Source of the DNA: a bacterium
Lineage (GTDB): Bacteria; Auribacterota; Auribacteria; Auribacterales; Auribacteraceae
Direction: 5' to 3'
Length of the DNA stretch: 64,000 nucleotides
NCBI GenBank assembly: GCA_024233545.1
Contig: JACKPL010000011.1
Coordinates: forward strand, 1-64,000
The notes beneath the pieces were generated by a model. The model ran no database searches. It saw nothing but the letters and a program-made list of their open reading frames with translations, and was not told the origin of the DNA. Shown in pieces: positions 34,501 through 41,343 of this stretch. The translations under genes were made by a program, and so were the position numbers. Each line of letters starts with the position of its first letter. Position 1 is the first letter of the stretch.

Positions 34501-37500
34501 CAGTTTTTCTTGTTGCGACCCTGCTTTGCCTACATTTTCGATAAGCGATATATATGCGGCAAGCGATTGTGACGGATAATACCGGTTAGATAAAATAAAT
34601 TTCTTAAATTCCTCAATCTGAGGACTCTCCATTGACGCCAAAGCTTGAAACAACGTATATTCTGCAAGTACGTTTTCATGTATGGTATTTCCAAGGTTTT
34701 CAAACTGTTGGAATATTCCTTTTTGGATAAAAACGCTTACTGCCGCTGGATTTTCCAAAAGACTTTGGTCGATAAGAATATGTCCCGGCATTGATTGAAC
34801 AAATTGTGCAATATTCATCCCAAAAGAAATATCGGTATTTTTTAACATCTTTAGGGCTGGAGCACCGAACCGATTTATCGCTTCGTTTACAGCACGAATA
34901 AATGTTCCGGCTTGAGCCACTCCTTGTTGGGATTGAAATGTTGGTGCCTGGAATATATTGGCAACGATTTGGACAAGAACCGATTTTGTTTCTTCATTAA
35001 CTGCCAAACTGTTAATAGTATCTGCATGAATCAAAAGCTGTTGCGCTAAAGCATAAGCAGTATCAAAAGACAAGTTCGGGTTTTCAAATAAGCGAATAAT
35101 ACCCGATATAAGCGCGGCTTGATGATCATTAGATAAATTTGCAAGAAGCTCAATCTTACCAACAAAACCAAGGTCATCAATTGTTGCGCCTAAAAGGCTG
35201 TTTTTTTCTTGAACTGTCAATAAAACCGACTGCTGAATATACGGTTCGTAATTCTGAATAATATCAGCCTGAGCTTTTAAGACTCCTGTAGTGCTAACCG
35301 GTTGAGGCTGTATATCCTGAATTCTTTGAGCCAACTCTTGAAACAATGCTTCATCCGCATGTAATCCGAGATTTTTATAAAATTCTCGATATTTAAGCAA
35401 TGCGCTATTCTTGTTTGCAGTATCGCTTAAAGGATTATCAATAACCCGCTCAACTAAGGTTTTTAAGCGTACTTCAAGAACACTGATGTCTTCAAAATTT
35501 ATATGTACGATTGCCCCTAATTGACTGAGAAAAGCGATAAAATCAACTTGTGTTCCTACCGAATCCTGCTGAATTGCAGAAAAACGGTTGTCGATCAAGT
35601 CGATAAGCATATCTAATGTTTGCCTATCAACCGCCCGCTGTTGATTTTGCTGTATGAGAGCAATTTGCTGTTGGGCAGTACGAAAATCACCTTGCTGAAT
35701 CGCGTTTAAAATTGGTGTTACTAAAGTACTTAAAGACTGGTTGGTAATGCCCTTTCGCAATATAACACCATTTACGACCGATTGTACAAGTGCATCTATA
35801 TCAGCGCGAATATTGCTAAGATCGGCTTGTGATCGGTCGTTCAGGCTGTTGTAAACGACTTGAACATAATACGCGATTGTTTCCTGAGTTAAAATTTCTT
35901 GCGGCAACTGTGCCTGCAATTGGGCAGTTATATACGTTTTGTTTTTGAGGGCGGCTTTCATTTCAGAAGAAAGCCTGCTTTCAATTTGTAGAATATATTG
36001 AATATCGTCCTGGCGTTTTTCATAGGAAATCGACTGTAACCCTTGCGAAGAAGCGGCTATATCTCGCAATTGAGCAATATAAAGCTGACGCATAGTAGTT
36101 GAAGAAAAAACAGGGTCGCCAGAAACAGTTTGAAAAATCTTTTCGATTTCCTGTAATTGACGCTCTTGCGAAAGTGAGGCAAAATCCGAAGAGATCAAGC
36201 CTTTATTAGCAAGAACTTCATAAATTACTTCTATAACTCCTGTTACAGAGTTTGCCTGCTTCATAATTATTGCACTTAAAAGCAATTGTTTTACAACATT
36301 TGTGTTATCAAGTTTTGCTACATTATTTAAGATGCCTGCTTGCTCAAACGTACTATTTTGATTCGGCACAGATTGCTGAGTTATAAACTGCAATATTCTA
36401 TTTGCTTCGTTTAAATGTTCAAAAAGGAATAATGTCGGCGTATCCAAAGAAAAGGTATTCTGAATATCACCGAGAACCGCTGATTTATCCGTTTTAATTG
36501 ACAGCGTTCCGTTTGCATCAAAACCGATTTGAGCAACAGTGCTATTATTCAGCAACTGATTGAGAATACGGATATTTTGAGAAGACAGCAGTTTCTGTCC
36601 TCCGGATTCAAGTTTCGTTACATTAAACAATGGCAACGCCGTTGCTGATGCTATAGAATTCGCTATCTCTTGACTGTTCGGGACATCGCCTATAAAAGAA
36701 CGTATAAATTGCTCTGTTTGATCTTGCTTATAACCTATTAAGTGTTCTAATTTGGTAAATATATCTGCACCGGCAATTTCAGCAAAGGAAATTCCGGGAG
36801 TTGTAAGAAGCCCTCGTGTGATAGTATTTTCAAATTCAATGAGCGCTATTCTTTGTTCTTGAGTTAACGCTGTAACATCAATTCCGTATTTTTCAAATTT
36901 GTTTTTCATTTCCTGTATGTTCTGTTTAATGAACGATATATCTACAGCTGAATGTAAAACAGGAAATTGTTCGAACATTGTTGCAACTGCTTCAGCAATG
37001 ATTAACTTGGAAATACTGTCGATTGTAGGCGAAGTTAACACTTTTTGTGCTATTGTCCCAACTAAGATATTGGCAATATCTGCGGCTCTATTAAGAACAA
37101 GCGGCGCTCCCTTTTTAAAGCCTTCCATGAAAAACAAAACAAGATTGTACTGTACCTGAGGAGAAAGAGCTGAGACGCTTGTTATGCCTTGCTGTATTGA
37201 ATCGACTAGTATATTGAATAAATTCGCCGTTTTTTGGTCAACAGCGATTTTATCGAAAAACATCTGTGCACTTGCTGTAACTCCCTGCTGTGAAATGTCC
37301 GCAATAATCTGGGATGAATATTGCGCGAGCACAGTTTTCTTTAATTCATCAATATTATATTGAGCTAATTCAGACAAGTCGATCGGGAGATTATATTTTC
37401 CCGAAAATTGCTCCAAGAGCGCAAGCACATGGAATTGTTCTATTTTTTGTACTGTTGCATCTGCTAAAAGGTTACCAAGGTATGACTGTAACGATTTTTG

Positions 37501-40500
37501 AATTTGAACAGCTGTCTGGGATGTTGACGGCACAAGTAATGCAATGGCAGATAGTGCAGAATAGCGAGCATCGGCTGTTAAATTGAGCCCGTCCAAAACG
37601 CTTAAAATAATTTCAAATGTCTGCTGGTCGACAACAAGCTGAGTTTTCTGAGCATTGAATAAATTCACATATAATTCCTGCGACCGGACAACTCCATCTG
37701 CAGACAGGTCTGATAAACTTTTGAGAAATGGAAGGATAGCGGTATTATAAAAATCCACTTGCTGGTCTATATTCTGGTCTGTAAAAAGTGCATCAAGCAA
37801 ACCTGCGACACTTGACTGAAGATTCTGCTGATTGCTATGGGTATGAAGAAGAGCTGTGTAAAATGCTTGTTCAGAATCGGTGAGACTGATACCTTTGTCG
37901 TTAAGATAGGATTCCAGAGTTACCGCAATATATGCTTGGCTCCGTAAATTATTCTTTTCCACTTCGGACAACTGTTTTTCTACTTGAAAAACATAAGCAA
38001 CTTGACCCGCTTGAGCGTTAAATTGAACATCTTTGGCAATATTCTTTTGTTGCTGAAGCGCCATCAAGCTTGATAGGTATTCTCGTAATATTTTAGGATT
38101 ATTCAAAACAATATCTGAAGCGATACTCTCCAAGGCAGATATAATCTCACTCTGTTGAAAACCCTCGATAAGATAGCCGTTCACAACAAGATAATTTGTA
38201 AGAAATGATGCAAATTGTTCAAAAGAATGAATATCTTCTTTTGCCGCAAGAGCAATCAGTTCCTGTTTAAAAATATTTTGTTGGTCGCTTAGTTTTTTCA
38301 ATGCCTCTGCAACAGGCGAAATGTCGGATGAAAGAATCTGCTGAACCGCCTTTATCGCCTGATTAGTGCGGGCTTCCTGTAGCGTTTGTGCATTATTCCG
38401 GTTCAAATATTGTGCCATTACATTCACGAAACCTGCTACCGTTGCGGCATTGTTTTGCTGAACTAATGCAAGAATGTCCTGTTTTATTGCCAAATCGCCC
38501 GGGTTTGTACCATGTAACACTGACTGCAACGCCGCCCAGAACTCAGAATTTTGGAGATTATTCGTCCGAACAAGAAGATCGACGAGTTCTGCCATTTCGG
38601 AAAGTTCTAATGCGGTTTGCAACGCCGCTTGCTGATCAATAAAAGATAACGTGGAAAAGTTCTGAGCAAGAAATCCTTTATTTATAAACGACTGGGCCGC
38701 CATAAGTTGAATTTGCTGGATACTTGTTACATTTTCTAATCCTGTGGCATCTTGTAAAATAAGCTGTAATACAGAAGGTTGTTTCACACCAGCATCAATC
38801 TTCCCTTGGATTACTCCCTGCAATCCTGCTTGCAATAGCGCCGTTTTTAAGGCAAGATTCTCTACTCCTTGTGTTTTTGCAGATTGATAATTTGAATTTA
38901 GAAATCCGGTTTGGATAAGATATTGTGCCGTTATTTGTTCAAGTTGTTCAATAGATTCAACTGCGGCAACTGGGGAATTTTTAATAATTTCAAAAAACAA
39001 TGTATTATTGGCTAACAGCATTGTTTGTATCAGTTGTCCAATCGAACCTTGCGAAAATGAATTCGCAAGTACTTGCGAAACAGTCGCATATACTGATATT
39101 TGTTTTTTCGCTTTTTCTACACTTTCTGTGGAGACCGTTTCAATATTTGCTAATAAGCCACCTAAGGCTTGTATTCCTGATAAATCAGAAGCCACTCTGC
39201 GGGCTTCCTCTGTTATTTTATTCTGATTATCAAGTTTTATTTGCAAACTATAAGAAAGAAGAGCATTTTGAAGCATAACCGATTGCGTAAAAGATTGCGC
39301 ATACGACGGCATTTGCCCTTCTTGTGTTTGCAACAATTTATACGAACCATCCAAATAACCTTGATCAATGAGCACATTTTCTACAATTACAGTGATTTGG
39401 TCTATGCTCGCTATTTGTTTACCTCTCAAAGCAGAAACCACAGTATTCATCATCACTTTATCGTTTCTCAGAAGTGAAACAATAGCAGATTCAACAGTCC
39501 CGCTAGGCGAAGCATGAACTAAAACTGCATCCACTTGCTCAAACGTATTGATGTTTCGGATAAGGGATGCTGTATTTTGATCCAATTCAGCGACATTTAA
39601 TGCCGTTGAAGCCCATACCGCTACAATATTTTCACCAACTTCAATATTTTGCACATTAGATATCTTTAATGCCTGTCCAAGCACTCCCATATCTTGTTGA
39701 GTTATGCCATATGCATTTAAATCTTCCGCTTTAAAAATTCTGAATAAAGAAGGGAGTATTTGATCTGCTATCTGCTGTGCATTGGGAACATTGCCCAGTA
39801 TCTTCAATACTGATTCTTTCGCCGCCGCCAACCGTTCATCCAACAATCGGGAAAATTTTGCAACAATGACTTGTTCATCATAGGTTAACTTTTTAAACTG
39901 CTCAAAAGAAACAAAACCAACTTGAGTATTTAATTGTTCAAATCTTTCAACTTCCTTTTGCGTGGGCAAATACGCAAGCTGTCCTAACCGGCGTTCTTGT
40001 TGCTGGATAATTGGCTGTACTTCTTCAATTTCGACAACAGCGGCGCCAAGGTTAGAAATAGTGATATCATCTTCACGTAATACATTAACTCCTGTTTGCG
40101 CAGTATCAAAAACTGCCCATTTTTGTAATTGTTCAAAACCCGCATACCGGTCGACAGTTCCAATTTTTGCAAGGAGGCTTTGAAGTGCCTGTTCAATTTT
40201 TTGTCCACGAGTTACCTTATCATTGGAGAGAAAGTCCGCCACAGCCTGCTGAAATTGATCGGAGAAACCGATTCGTTTCACTTTCTGCATTTTACCAAGA
40301 ATTTCCTGTGACACAGGCCCTTCGAATATACCGTGAACAGCATTTTCAATCTCCTGAAAATCATTTATCTCAGTATCAATATCTGCGCGTGTTTGCAATT
40401 CTTTTATTACCGCATCAACAATAGCCGGCGATGTTATTTCAGCAAGAAGCATAAGAATCGGAACTTGATATTTTCCATCAAGAGATGTTGTATAATACCC

Positions 40501-41304
40501 TGATAGTACTTCACCGCCTTTCCTAAAATATTTAAAAATAGTAGCCGCTAAGGTAGAGTCGAGCTCCCTGTATAATGTTTGTTTTGCTTGATCGCTCAAT
40601 TCAGGGTTGGATAATTTTGCAATAATCGCCGCTAAAGGCGCGATCACGCTTGAAAATTCACGAGCATACGCATTTTTCGATACCTGCTCACTCAACATAA
40701 AATCAACTGCATGATTAAACTCATGTTGCTCTCGCATTTTTGATATAATCAACCCAAGATGCTCGGGAAGTAATTGATTTATGACGTCAGCAAGAGGTGC
40801 TGACAATGTATCTTTCGCAGTCTCCTGAGCTTTCACCAGTATTTTCTCTACTTCTGCCTGAACAAGAGACTCTTGCGATGCGAACATCACAAGCACATTT
40901 TTCCCTTCATAACCCGGTAAAGAATGAACTACCGGTAAAAATTCGCCTTCGGGGCCGATGCCTTCAATGCCCGGTTTTCCGGTAAACACGAGAATAGTGG
41001 TTTCTTTCCCGTTGACCATTGCGGTAATTTCTTTGACATTTCCTTCGCTGAAATCGACAATTGTGCTGTATCCAAGAAACAACCCCATCTCAAAAAAAGC
41101 ATTGGCATTTAACCGAGCAATTACTTCATATTTTAAACGGTCAAGCTCAGTTTTATCGGTAACACCTTGTACTTGATTGATATAATTCCTTAAATCTACC
41201 GCCGCTTGTGCAAAGTTAAGGTTATCAAGACGATCAGCAAACCGAGCTAAACCCTCAAGAGATTCCTGTTCAACACTTTGAAGAACAAAGCTTATTCTCT
41301 GCAT
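16519..41304 (-). CDS. Giant protein C (8,261 aa) with a SecA-like motor and beta-helix
   Basis: One unbroken frame of 24.8 kb. Residues 1-300: a module shared with giant protein B, with HEFNHAVDF (H194, E195, H198). Residues 430-2300: two long helical repeats (LGNVPNAQQIADQI near 504, IGDVPNSQEIANSI near 1535). Helical and coiled-coil regions follow. Residues about 3560-4470 form a SecA-like motor: GTGEGKTL (K3645), DEID (near 3759), GFSGS (near 3984), GTRGKDFKLK (near 4294) and LFGRGGRQ (near 4450). About 5520-5640 is a hexapeptide left-handed beta-helix (IGVNSNIHSTIGNNVSI). About 6420-6570 is a coiled coil rich in Q and A. I see no cysteine, signal peptide or good ribosome binding site; the ATG follows AAAAAAAGAA. 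The frame continues upstream to one TGA at the end of B. SecA motors move proteins through membranes; what this one does is unknown. Confidence 0.85.
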   Translation of the reverse strand: MQRISFVLQSVEQESLEGLARFADRLDNLNFAQAAVDLRNYINQVQGVTDKTELDRLKYEVIARLNANAFFEMGLFLGYSTIVDFSEGNVKEITAMVNGKETTILVFTGKPGIEGIGPEGEFLPVVHSLPGYEGKNVLVMFASQESLVQAEVEKILVKAQETAKDTLSAPLADVINQLLPEHLGLIISKMREQHEFNHAVDFMLSEQVSKNAYAREFSSVIAPLAAIIAKLSNPELSDQAKQTLYRELDSTLAATIFKYFRKGGEVLSGYYTTSLDGKYQVPILMLLAEITSPAIVDAVIKELQTRADIDTEINDFQEIENAVHGIFEGPVSQEILGKMQKVKRIGFSDQFQQAVADFLSNDKVTRGQKIEQALQSLLAKIGTVDRYAGFEQLQKWAVFDTAQTGVNVLREDDITISNLGAAVVEIEEVQPIIQQQERRLGQLAYLPTQKEVERFEQLNTQVGFVSFEQFKKLTYDEQVIVAKFSRLLDERLAAAKESVLKILGNVPNAQQIADQILPSLFRIFKAEDLNAYGITQQDMGVLGQALKISNVQNIEVGENIVAVWASTALNVAELDQNTASLIRNINTFEQVDAVLVHASPSGTVESAIVSLLRNDKVMMNTVVSALRGKQIASIDQITVIVENVLIDQGYLDGSYKLLQTQEGQMPSYAQSFTQSVMLQNALLSYSLQIKLDNQNKITEEARRVASDLSGIQALGGLLANIETVSTESVEKAKKQISVYATVSQVLANSFSQGSIGQLIQTMLLANNTLFFEIIKNSPVAAVESIEQLEQITAQYLIQTGFLNSNYQSAKTQGVENLALKTALLQAGLQGVIQGKIDAGVKQPSVLQLILQDATGLENVTSIQQIQLMAAQSFINKGFLAQNFSTLSFIDQQAALQTALELSEMAELVDLLVRTNNLQNSEFWAALQSVLHGTNPGDLAIKQDILALVQQNNAATVAGFVNVMAQYLNRNNAQTLQEARTNQAIKAVQQILSSDISPVAEALKKLSDQQNIFKQELIALAAKEDIHSFEQFASFLTNYLVVNGYLIEGFQQSEIISALESIASDIVLNNPKILREYLSSLMALQQQKNIAKDVQFNAQAGQVAYVFQVEKQLSEVEKNNLRSQAYIAVTLESYLNDKGISLTDSEQAFYTALLHTHSNQQNLQSSVAGLLDALFTDQNIDQQVDFYNTAILPFLKSLSDLSADGVVRSQELYVNLFNAQKTQLVVDQQTFEIILSVLDGLNLTADARYSALSAIALLVPSTSQTAVQIQKSLQSYLGNLLADATVQKIEQFHVLALLEQFSGKYNLPIDLSELAQYNIDELKKTVLAQYSSQIIADISQQGVTASAQMFFDKIAVDQKTANLFNILVDSIQQGITSVSALSPQVQYNLVLFFMEGFKKGAPLVLNRAADIANILVGTIAQKVLTSPTIDSISKLIIAEAVATMFEQFPVLHSAVDISFIKQNIQEMKNKFEKYGIDVTALTQEQRIALIEFENTITRGLLTTPGISFAEIAGADIFTKLEHLIGYKQDQTEQFIRSFIGDVPNSQEIANSIASATALPLFNVTKLESGGQKLLSSQNIRILNQLLNNSTVAQIGFDANGTLSIKTDKSAVLGDIQNTFSLDTPTLFLFEHLNEANRILQFITQQSVPNQNSTFEQAGILNNVAKLDNTNVVKQLLLSAIIMKQANSVTGVIEVIYEVLANKGLISSDFASLSQERQLQEIEKIFQTVSGDPVFSSTTMRQLYIAQLRDIAASSQGLQSISYEKRQDDIQYILQIESRLSSEMKAALKNKTYITAQLQAQLPQEILTQETIAYYVQVVYNSLNDRSQADLSNIRADIDALVQSVVNGVILRKGITNQSLSTLVTPILNAIQQGDFRTAQQQIALIQQNQQRAVDRQTLDMLIDLIDNRFSAIQQDSVGTQVDFIAFLSQLGAIVHINFEDISVLEVRLKTLVERVIDNPLSDTANKNSALLKYREFYKNLGLHADEALFQELAQRIQDIQPQPVSTTGVLKAQADIIQNYEPYIQQSVLLTVQEKNSLLGATIDDLGFVGKIELLANLSNDHQAALISGIIRLFENPNLSFDTAYALAQQLLIHADTINSLAVNEETKSVLVQIVANIFQAPTFQSQQGVAQAGTFIRAVNEAINRFGAPALKMLKNTDISFGMNIAQFVQSMPGHILIDQSLLENPAAVSVFIQKGIFQQFENLGNTIHENVLAEYTLFQALASMESPQIEEFKKFILSNRYYPSQSLAAYISLIENVGKAGSQQEKLTLIAHFFLENQQRQAGLTGIEIQNIQESLLQQARQIGGNINAHIDIRSNEAATDIKIMPGRIIMNQFGISHIIPVNLSFDENAVDYVRYDGSTNQIHVITRDSVLNLGVLYVIDAGSGTVLSQSAMTIPSTGISFDAMIDSEIRRQTNNAITRGTRVSGVDVNTGKVLPLNVGSETVASLIEKRFGGVNVSSRARQDILSIAEQLRSGQFEIIVTDVLPGKFVDGNQFASTHFDQLTGKRTLFISSVAWSKVDPSVNPNQLNALVGLILKAGLLMDGYAENDFTSETEKQLSQLRETWDAVHENYKELFLNQLAIEQQLADVLDSEAQRARERQETQRESRAQITERIIEQHKKIHEAAQKSYQTIPSLQLEIGGQQVQIEQWTFGAEPGQQFIYVVVGTGSAQRTELLDVTQLDSVVIEGVTIRKADNKILLSYDDIENSYQIRITANEQGVQNGFVKTISQQGGISVTEVYRQIGQQVEKIHSATIKMANTSADRFNDIFASTVVQVTEIEASLAQLQQQKGAETQIKALQQQLENLKLTLIKAFVNDSLAANNQFLDFSKVQLSASSIDSIYALAVGLETTAELEQIRSSLIRNGLFRSDLIQANEVESIELDGITFQRDLQNGFSFVGKTTQNVKGNPSFYIENENIVLFNSQGQRLVYSLKSGALLSVQNLFDADIQKQLQIDLGVVPARENRDNAIAQIRTKIQSFETQLPKLQAKLQEANRANDIVLATELQAQILGMQAQIAQSYIQIHQEEQKFLRIYTKIAATRFNTAQIDGNKVDAMVYDAIRQGAEAQVKDIEQNIQQIKQRINQEIVPQLNDARKKLERAEGEAFKGEELVNVNAAIDALIEAKFKDVRSLAEFLKLLTDNNGKNGVRLEELGLEISSMLVRQRLLTEKFTKLLAEYAVSATTKEQVDMLIAAVYNRPGAASVESELERTVLEALIKASEKIENVNEKYIRTQAQKFVTEQEFIASSRGIERQQLKLKEAAEKNKVQIVNQVRQVIDEILQQDTETWESINLAFLENPVALLTRMLKDTGLSQEMIQSSEQLVEHILLLQGFVKGTAEYLAQKTALESLDTAGLLQEAVLTQNGMFGTAEYDQVKQDMLSDENASLTFFISKLLEGHGIASSVLFNRTELIRLIAVQFDEQRANEIISRLENASLADLRKELLLALQKNTDFDVRREALNDVEFLKKAYLAEENVRLLMLNDRVINKKVNERFERLSEVDRVEYERLQKDEQAKKEWEQKTKEKVLQEERFSNAAFDMRQSLISKELEELKTLTKESIFKQPQYRDSIKLKLQASTVELMQYAKDHGVDLLSDNVDPEFVQKALRNVTLALFVENGFYFHDIQLFAGALLANGGILNVGTGEGKTLTSALTLYLHALSGETAVQFLTQESFANNDQHEVEGMFTLLGVESEVVTKDTDRDHARDLLMRREQRVAQGQEVKPRVVYMPFSDYAFMKLTDVYSKPEEKILPAKLAYANFDEIDALVFEGSLMDFINADPSPPLSTEERQVYKLAWDFADTIKGFIEQERDQKIDKDADPGLQILQNLLKNYQTKEENFGLIFEGSERFIFNQESEIHDIIKMLYDQAKAQGYVLPDLQKFTEILSITLEQALFHKENAKWVLQEKLDQEGKPVTNERGIVYEIKLVNNQGEITSQRQSNGRHTLMEALLLYRRGVNIEVLGESETTGKVGGSDVISAIEKFSGFSGSIATEVAREELKQLYGKDIITEIPPAVQKVIERRDAAIFQTVDERNNYIFGQAEDIFSNRDAAPILVGTKGADESESMYKQAVERYQKEALAQAAVLAGLFDTVDPRFRKQQLEGLAELISLIGQAKAVRGEADAKEQFTKKELAQQIIQKAYELSVQNYLNAVREWNDLRTGQPYNSEVERLRQLISSDLASVQELFALWQEASSARNDKKAAKLLGQITALKSTIQENQAKLYGQIKQSNDFASFNTQVQQKFDAESQQVQAFITSIDRLSKLYSYHGNTFASEQEERAFLALAGERGSITFISPFGTRGKDFKLKLFNMDQFNNLIKSDTIQQALSQYLQDDTALQELAQLIAGKDGDIAQVVNMLRNNPQYGFYFGLTQLIQRFDDNRDIIDRKNDENAVAQFFAVIQQALAQSISNDKLTQMYAAQFAEILQNIKVEKSYGYQVYEAGLSLSERISLQLFGRGGRQTAPRTEQTVIALDVDHDAIAAKAFAEIGTREGELKKIEYLDQVQSLQTQRAEIEVRLRDALLAHFSAQVDDPAIAQQAVNDFLSEGRLAQIMTELLNFKRRNNLPALLKGLEAQMQNYVVRVTQQGTELEVKAQVAEFTAQLGALTNRETEQALAKHFADIVSLRPAAGQPITATVIQSVKDAILKAVSQESAAPLSEEALDFLVQLILRNPVPIEQAIPVEQRMGLSDMSIRTIAATIVKDRSETVNTVKNELVLNHIVSQLQQRSGKTSFTDQEMEELYIRAYAILEGAKKREEFASDEAFLEQLRQIDAGIFAGFSFNLSTVDQLVNLVRSNVMDKAALLGLNEGHLEEIVRIRFQESGQEFSLALDGILAEITAKIGSGNITQARSLEQKQSDFTLLLNGVERYTEIERNISALFRDAQYLLDVVDSERRVSKATLDAVEYDGALRIGEIKSAVADGSYVLKDGTKVQVAINLHIIDTIIESFSKNKNFEQLATQLRALGIVLNDSITAENAESVLSKLRVQVEQGKLDFAYDGAYEDVFKGINSGVLKEWSSIRNKHNADMNEKLTEIKKQGISQKERESLVKLVFEIYSKSQKSEADFLILQKNLGALRIEFTKDDMPRLAEKQTQIMKDIRDNKITFDFMIFGGVLGPEFNEVSSDLRNLASEIREQYKVKIQEQIAAVTKEFEAKIQESLKSFEDNLVKNYGELLLKLRQDMLAEVEKTEVPDVHMAEKNSSRTVQDALNEALLEKRVRLQQAQQRAREDAIRPSTFLGRAVRLIDRGINAVFGRFSKPKEVKKVRANAAVNIQEYAPRDVAAAQGKQAGIYAVHNVEMNQQRSFEDKQSIVAPRIELDLTDGQLVARSPQDQAVIESLTDKGIAATVTGYAEVNSKKIIQIDVENPETAGQAIIIALRAYGKAGNADNIDLDGIRLTSQGKEIGTTVIGQRALAYLTKNDYGKKLDNLFANGGLLEVEGEIVLFGRNSNGQIEAHNLGDAQFINPDVLTVYQIAQKAKEYKELQAKGDRMALMMFQYTEPLAKHPLFETIAQSGVVVENGVILVGKNTYNKNNVGVGSVLINATLGEQVSVGSNTSVVNSEIGVNSNIHSTIGNNVSIKNAKIGNTVNIMDSSNVNDVLLNSLHSGKNASVSHVNGLNGVLTVGEGSTVIDVLVEGPVVVGQNSFKQGREEAILLDTLVTVEGEVRDVVQEGPVLKKFIEGVNWLSKKLDALSKSFGQKPEAKKELTFKERFTQFWQISKSPTLYYVSQGVKFLSQAIMVLTPQTFRMVKAQKLKENREKQAQEQFKDFRAQLQKDLQKPYDFLFGLDAEQNFSSLHMPALEEIVQIQDTDARGERIASLTAELMPGSPENEQEILREIIRKSFEMFYESPDDDDPNFIFQQQIGEAINQLSKRFEQLNDAELNTLAVLITLRIKGLQLTDIGFITEKELTPQQLAFQAEQRAALMQGLFEQARNTAEKRAEQELNPAKKRELLVSALNYNALLLNVDQENKTLVTRETQLLQAMGVNISQTAQSIQENLNALRSVILQKLQHENLPEKDAEALASYILSLAEFRFDAVPAQINAQIIQRQIAELASNSPEQFSMVTNITLKQTGYAAVDVSTITEQRAEALLNAQGLTLNRILGALNISSLGNEVRQVFPALQGQITARFPEQHSSWQDNLMHGKELYGDQFFENVIPLLRRASQQVKNNVTELFLMSYAGTQSAVSLLTDMHERAQQLLATLEDDTLSDGNRRQNAEEAFTLLYIASRLDNKNQFILSDLAKVSKLMEQTTQNLENINTASQDDIKNGLMGQRIITSEREASELAAKIVAQREQAPISHLDLLSGLTLTQIDQLRQAGFGGAEELSPFYNQTTAQMIDFAIEIAQSNESPELTGLLFAKLDSIIQSPAFNKQSTEQAEQTLKLINDSLSQVIDKQDKADFQNLAKVMALKIDFVKKQSLVNQDAIQQAQQKVTSAKEALSKANEAFKQAQADNIKFANNPALLKQEIDDAKAALSQAQENAQKLQESLFKAFQDPVAFQKIQKDMKQAQEAIQQAQQKLAQLEQSPDVWVKNAEEKHKQAQDALVAAQNELKKSEEESQIAIDEFVEAALNIVKDKNTSLPSYQNSLLFAMEVFNAVNDTKNYENAMEKFAALYPKEAEQLELKKLQDAFAGKAVVEEMKKMIPSAQFSEAELQKSLSALALLQKNIKSGDLELNPEATQNLFEELFVWLDVSQSADAPSIFKQEVLSTLKALNGFVGQEITDLLANPKTYQLAQQWLQIQSQALSGFEGMQALVDSFPFDAILSPDEAGLWVDIKTGGIKTQNPTIAVLQDNIMLDTLDGTGGLAVFVSDYKNKKLIEFLELVEPSASVKKVGNQMVIVGLTELQVQFFANILTLGFTAGYAQTATTFIEYISALISPDKTDEQNIEAIQSALGLSYTNAQKIYSAKGNSEQQTTLLNELLKFDAIESLEDKLKNAFNQPLSETVNAYFSNTIIQLEKDTAPQEQIDAVKNIQNALAASNLFTQQYRLISGTAYIMPPLVSALNAVKSGNIEALKNAFAALTLHLPGAEKRSLQTEFSAVLQTIQTALDTDEAVAEFLAFIQTKTTIVNQMYSQAYRAFKESEREALPLVAENPQLGIQALPSSTFGQWFDFWTSVKDERLDQQSRRLYTTIQDAQSIFAYLEKVSAGASPQETADVRRRVEKFAEQQLDGQISSIIPVILTQIERNKGDVDAVIKQMSPQIEQLIGKNAVISLKKFFLPHVSVEEIMEAPITLASVYQGVNGRISELYSLYVDSAIAESTSDVDRKLNQRELTIIRTQFGIDNPYSLSVEQQKAIKIVAKQYSDYIDEVQTATGFTQDITQAIFALKGAVLENISLARLGIIQQAIDNQGLNMKIDEGVLIILPTVALTDEVKLRFESDGLNADILLDLSDGTDSLLKELRQLFPTPEQIKPKTEVPAAQQTVQVVNENDYFKMLYSAITSTVGYDAFSRRNQHAAEMVEEYFASLEQNRPFNPRMVDTVGFKFLTNTVIRNTMLKEMIGNPQLLENPSIMRAFRQMLSRLDDVGKIIVDGSFLVENQEVVKAHRSELIDGLDQLRDIMRTIGVGAMFQQIPTIETLTVLDSKLQELNATLNSIVTGNVQVVVAPEQIAPEQESPKSIDFLVQGLSKDEVDLIQLVLGQVFDISLTKEDMSDDEFKVHAGDLFFRILEQNKARIEILIGMLDEIGDVQSDDKNSARYASAVIALKSKILNSPFMQKSSSAVSSIVQRKVSVSISQPILSQISTISPNAELNQKIRNILVQIDNAVGVNLMQEGIQADPLTLRLLDQLSLLSGGSINVRQMLYDDKLASIISLLLDDALETELLKEAFPSTARAFTGLNFEQSRKNIVQIIANHYLGTALPEGLNPDVISSVKTEIIPFIERKTPQLVQITTIEDLIERKRVFAGVLRSLFGENLFDSRALEDEERQAVRNLIFDDIARQINQQESENRHVFVLSFDALAQEGKITANESNFILKETIELLTQASRNNGKDVRFVIVSSKYNSTDILEQLRSLRVSELQVDVFARDLGNGNKSLNELIEAVKQNYAVSYENLKMVVSPQDQTALTIAGNKNIQAMVVDTDITVERTTLGVEAATLVGALNLFVNGTVFGFQDNAASIRIQSYPLQTPNAKLSKIQAQQLIDLFINLLKQQKVPFDEQQFITVLTSYYGTANVEQLKQNFYNLLTYSVIGELGLNLAELSVQDFKQEIADGINAKVFEGFDISAIGAEMLNHVVLGLVLQPPKQKISNAYLREYEKMKLAEEFA

Positions 41305-41343
41305 TTCTTTTTTTAGAACGTCGGGAATTTGCCGTACTACAAT

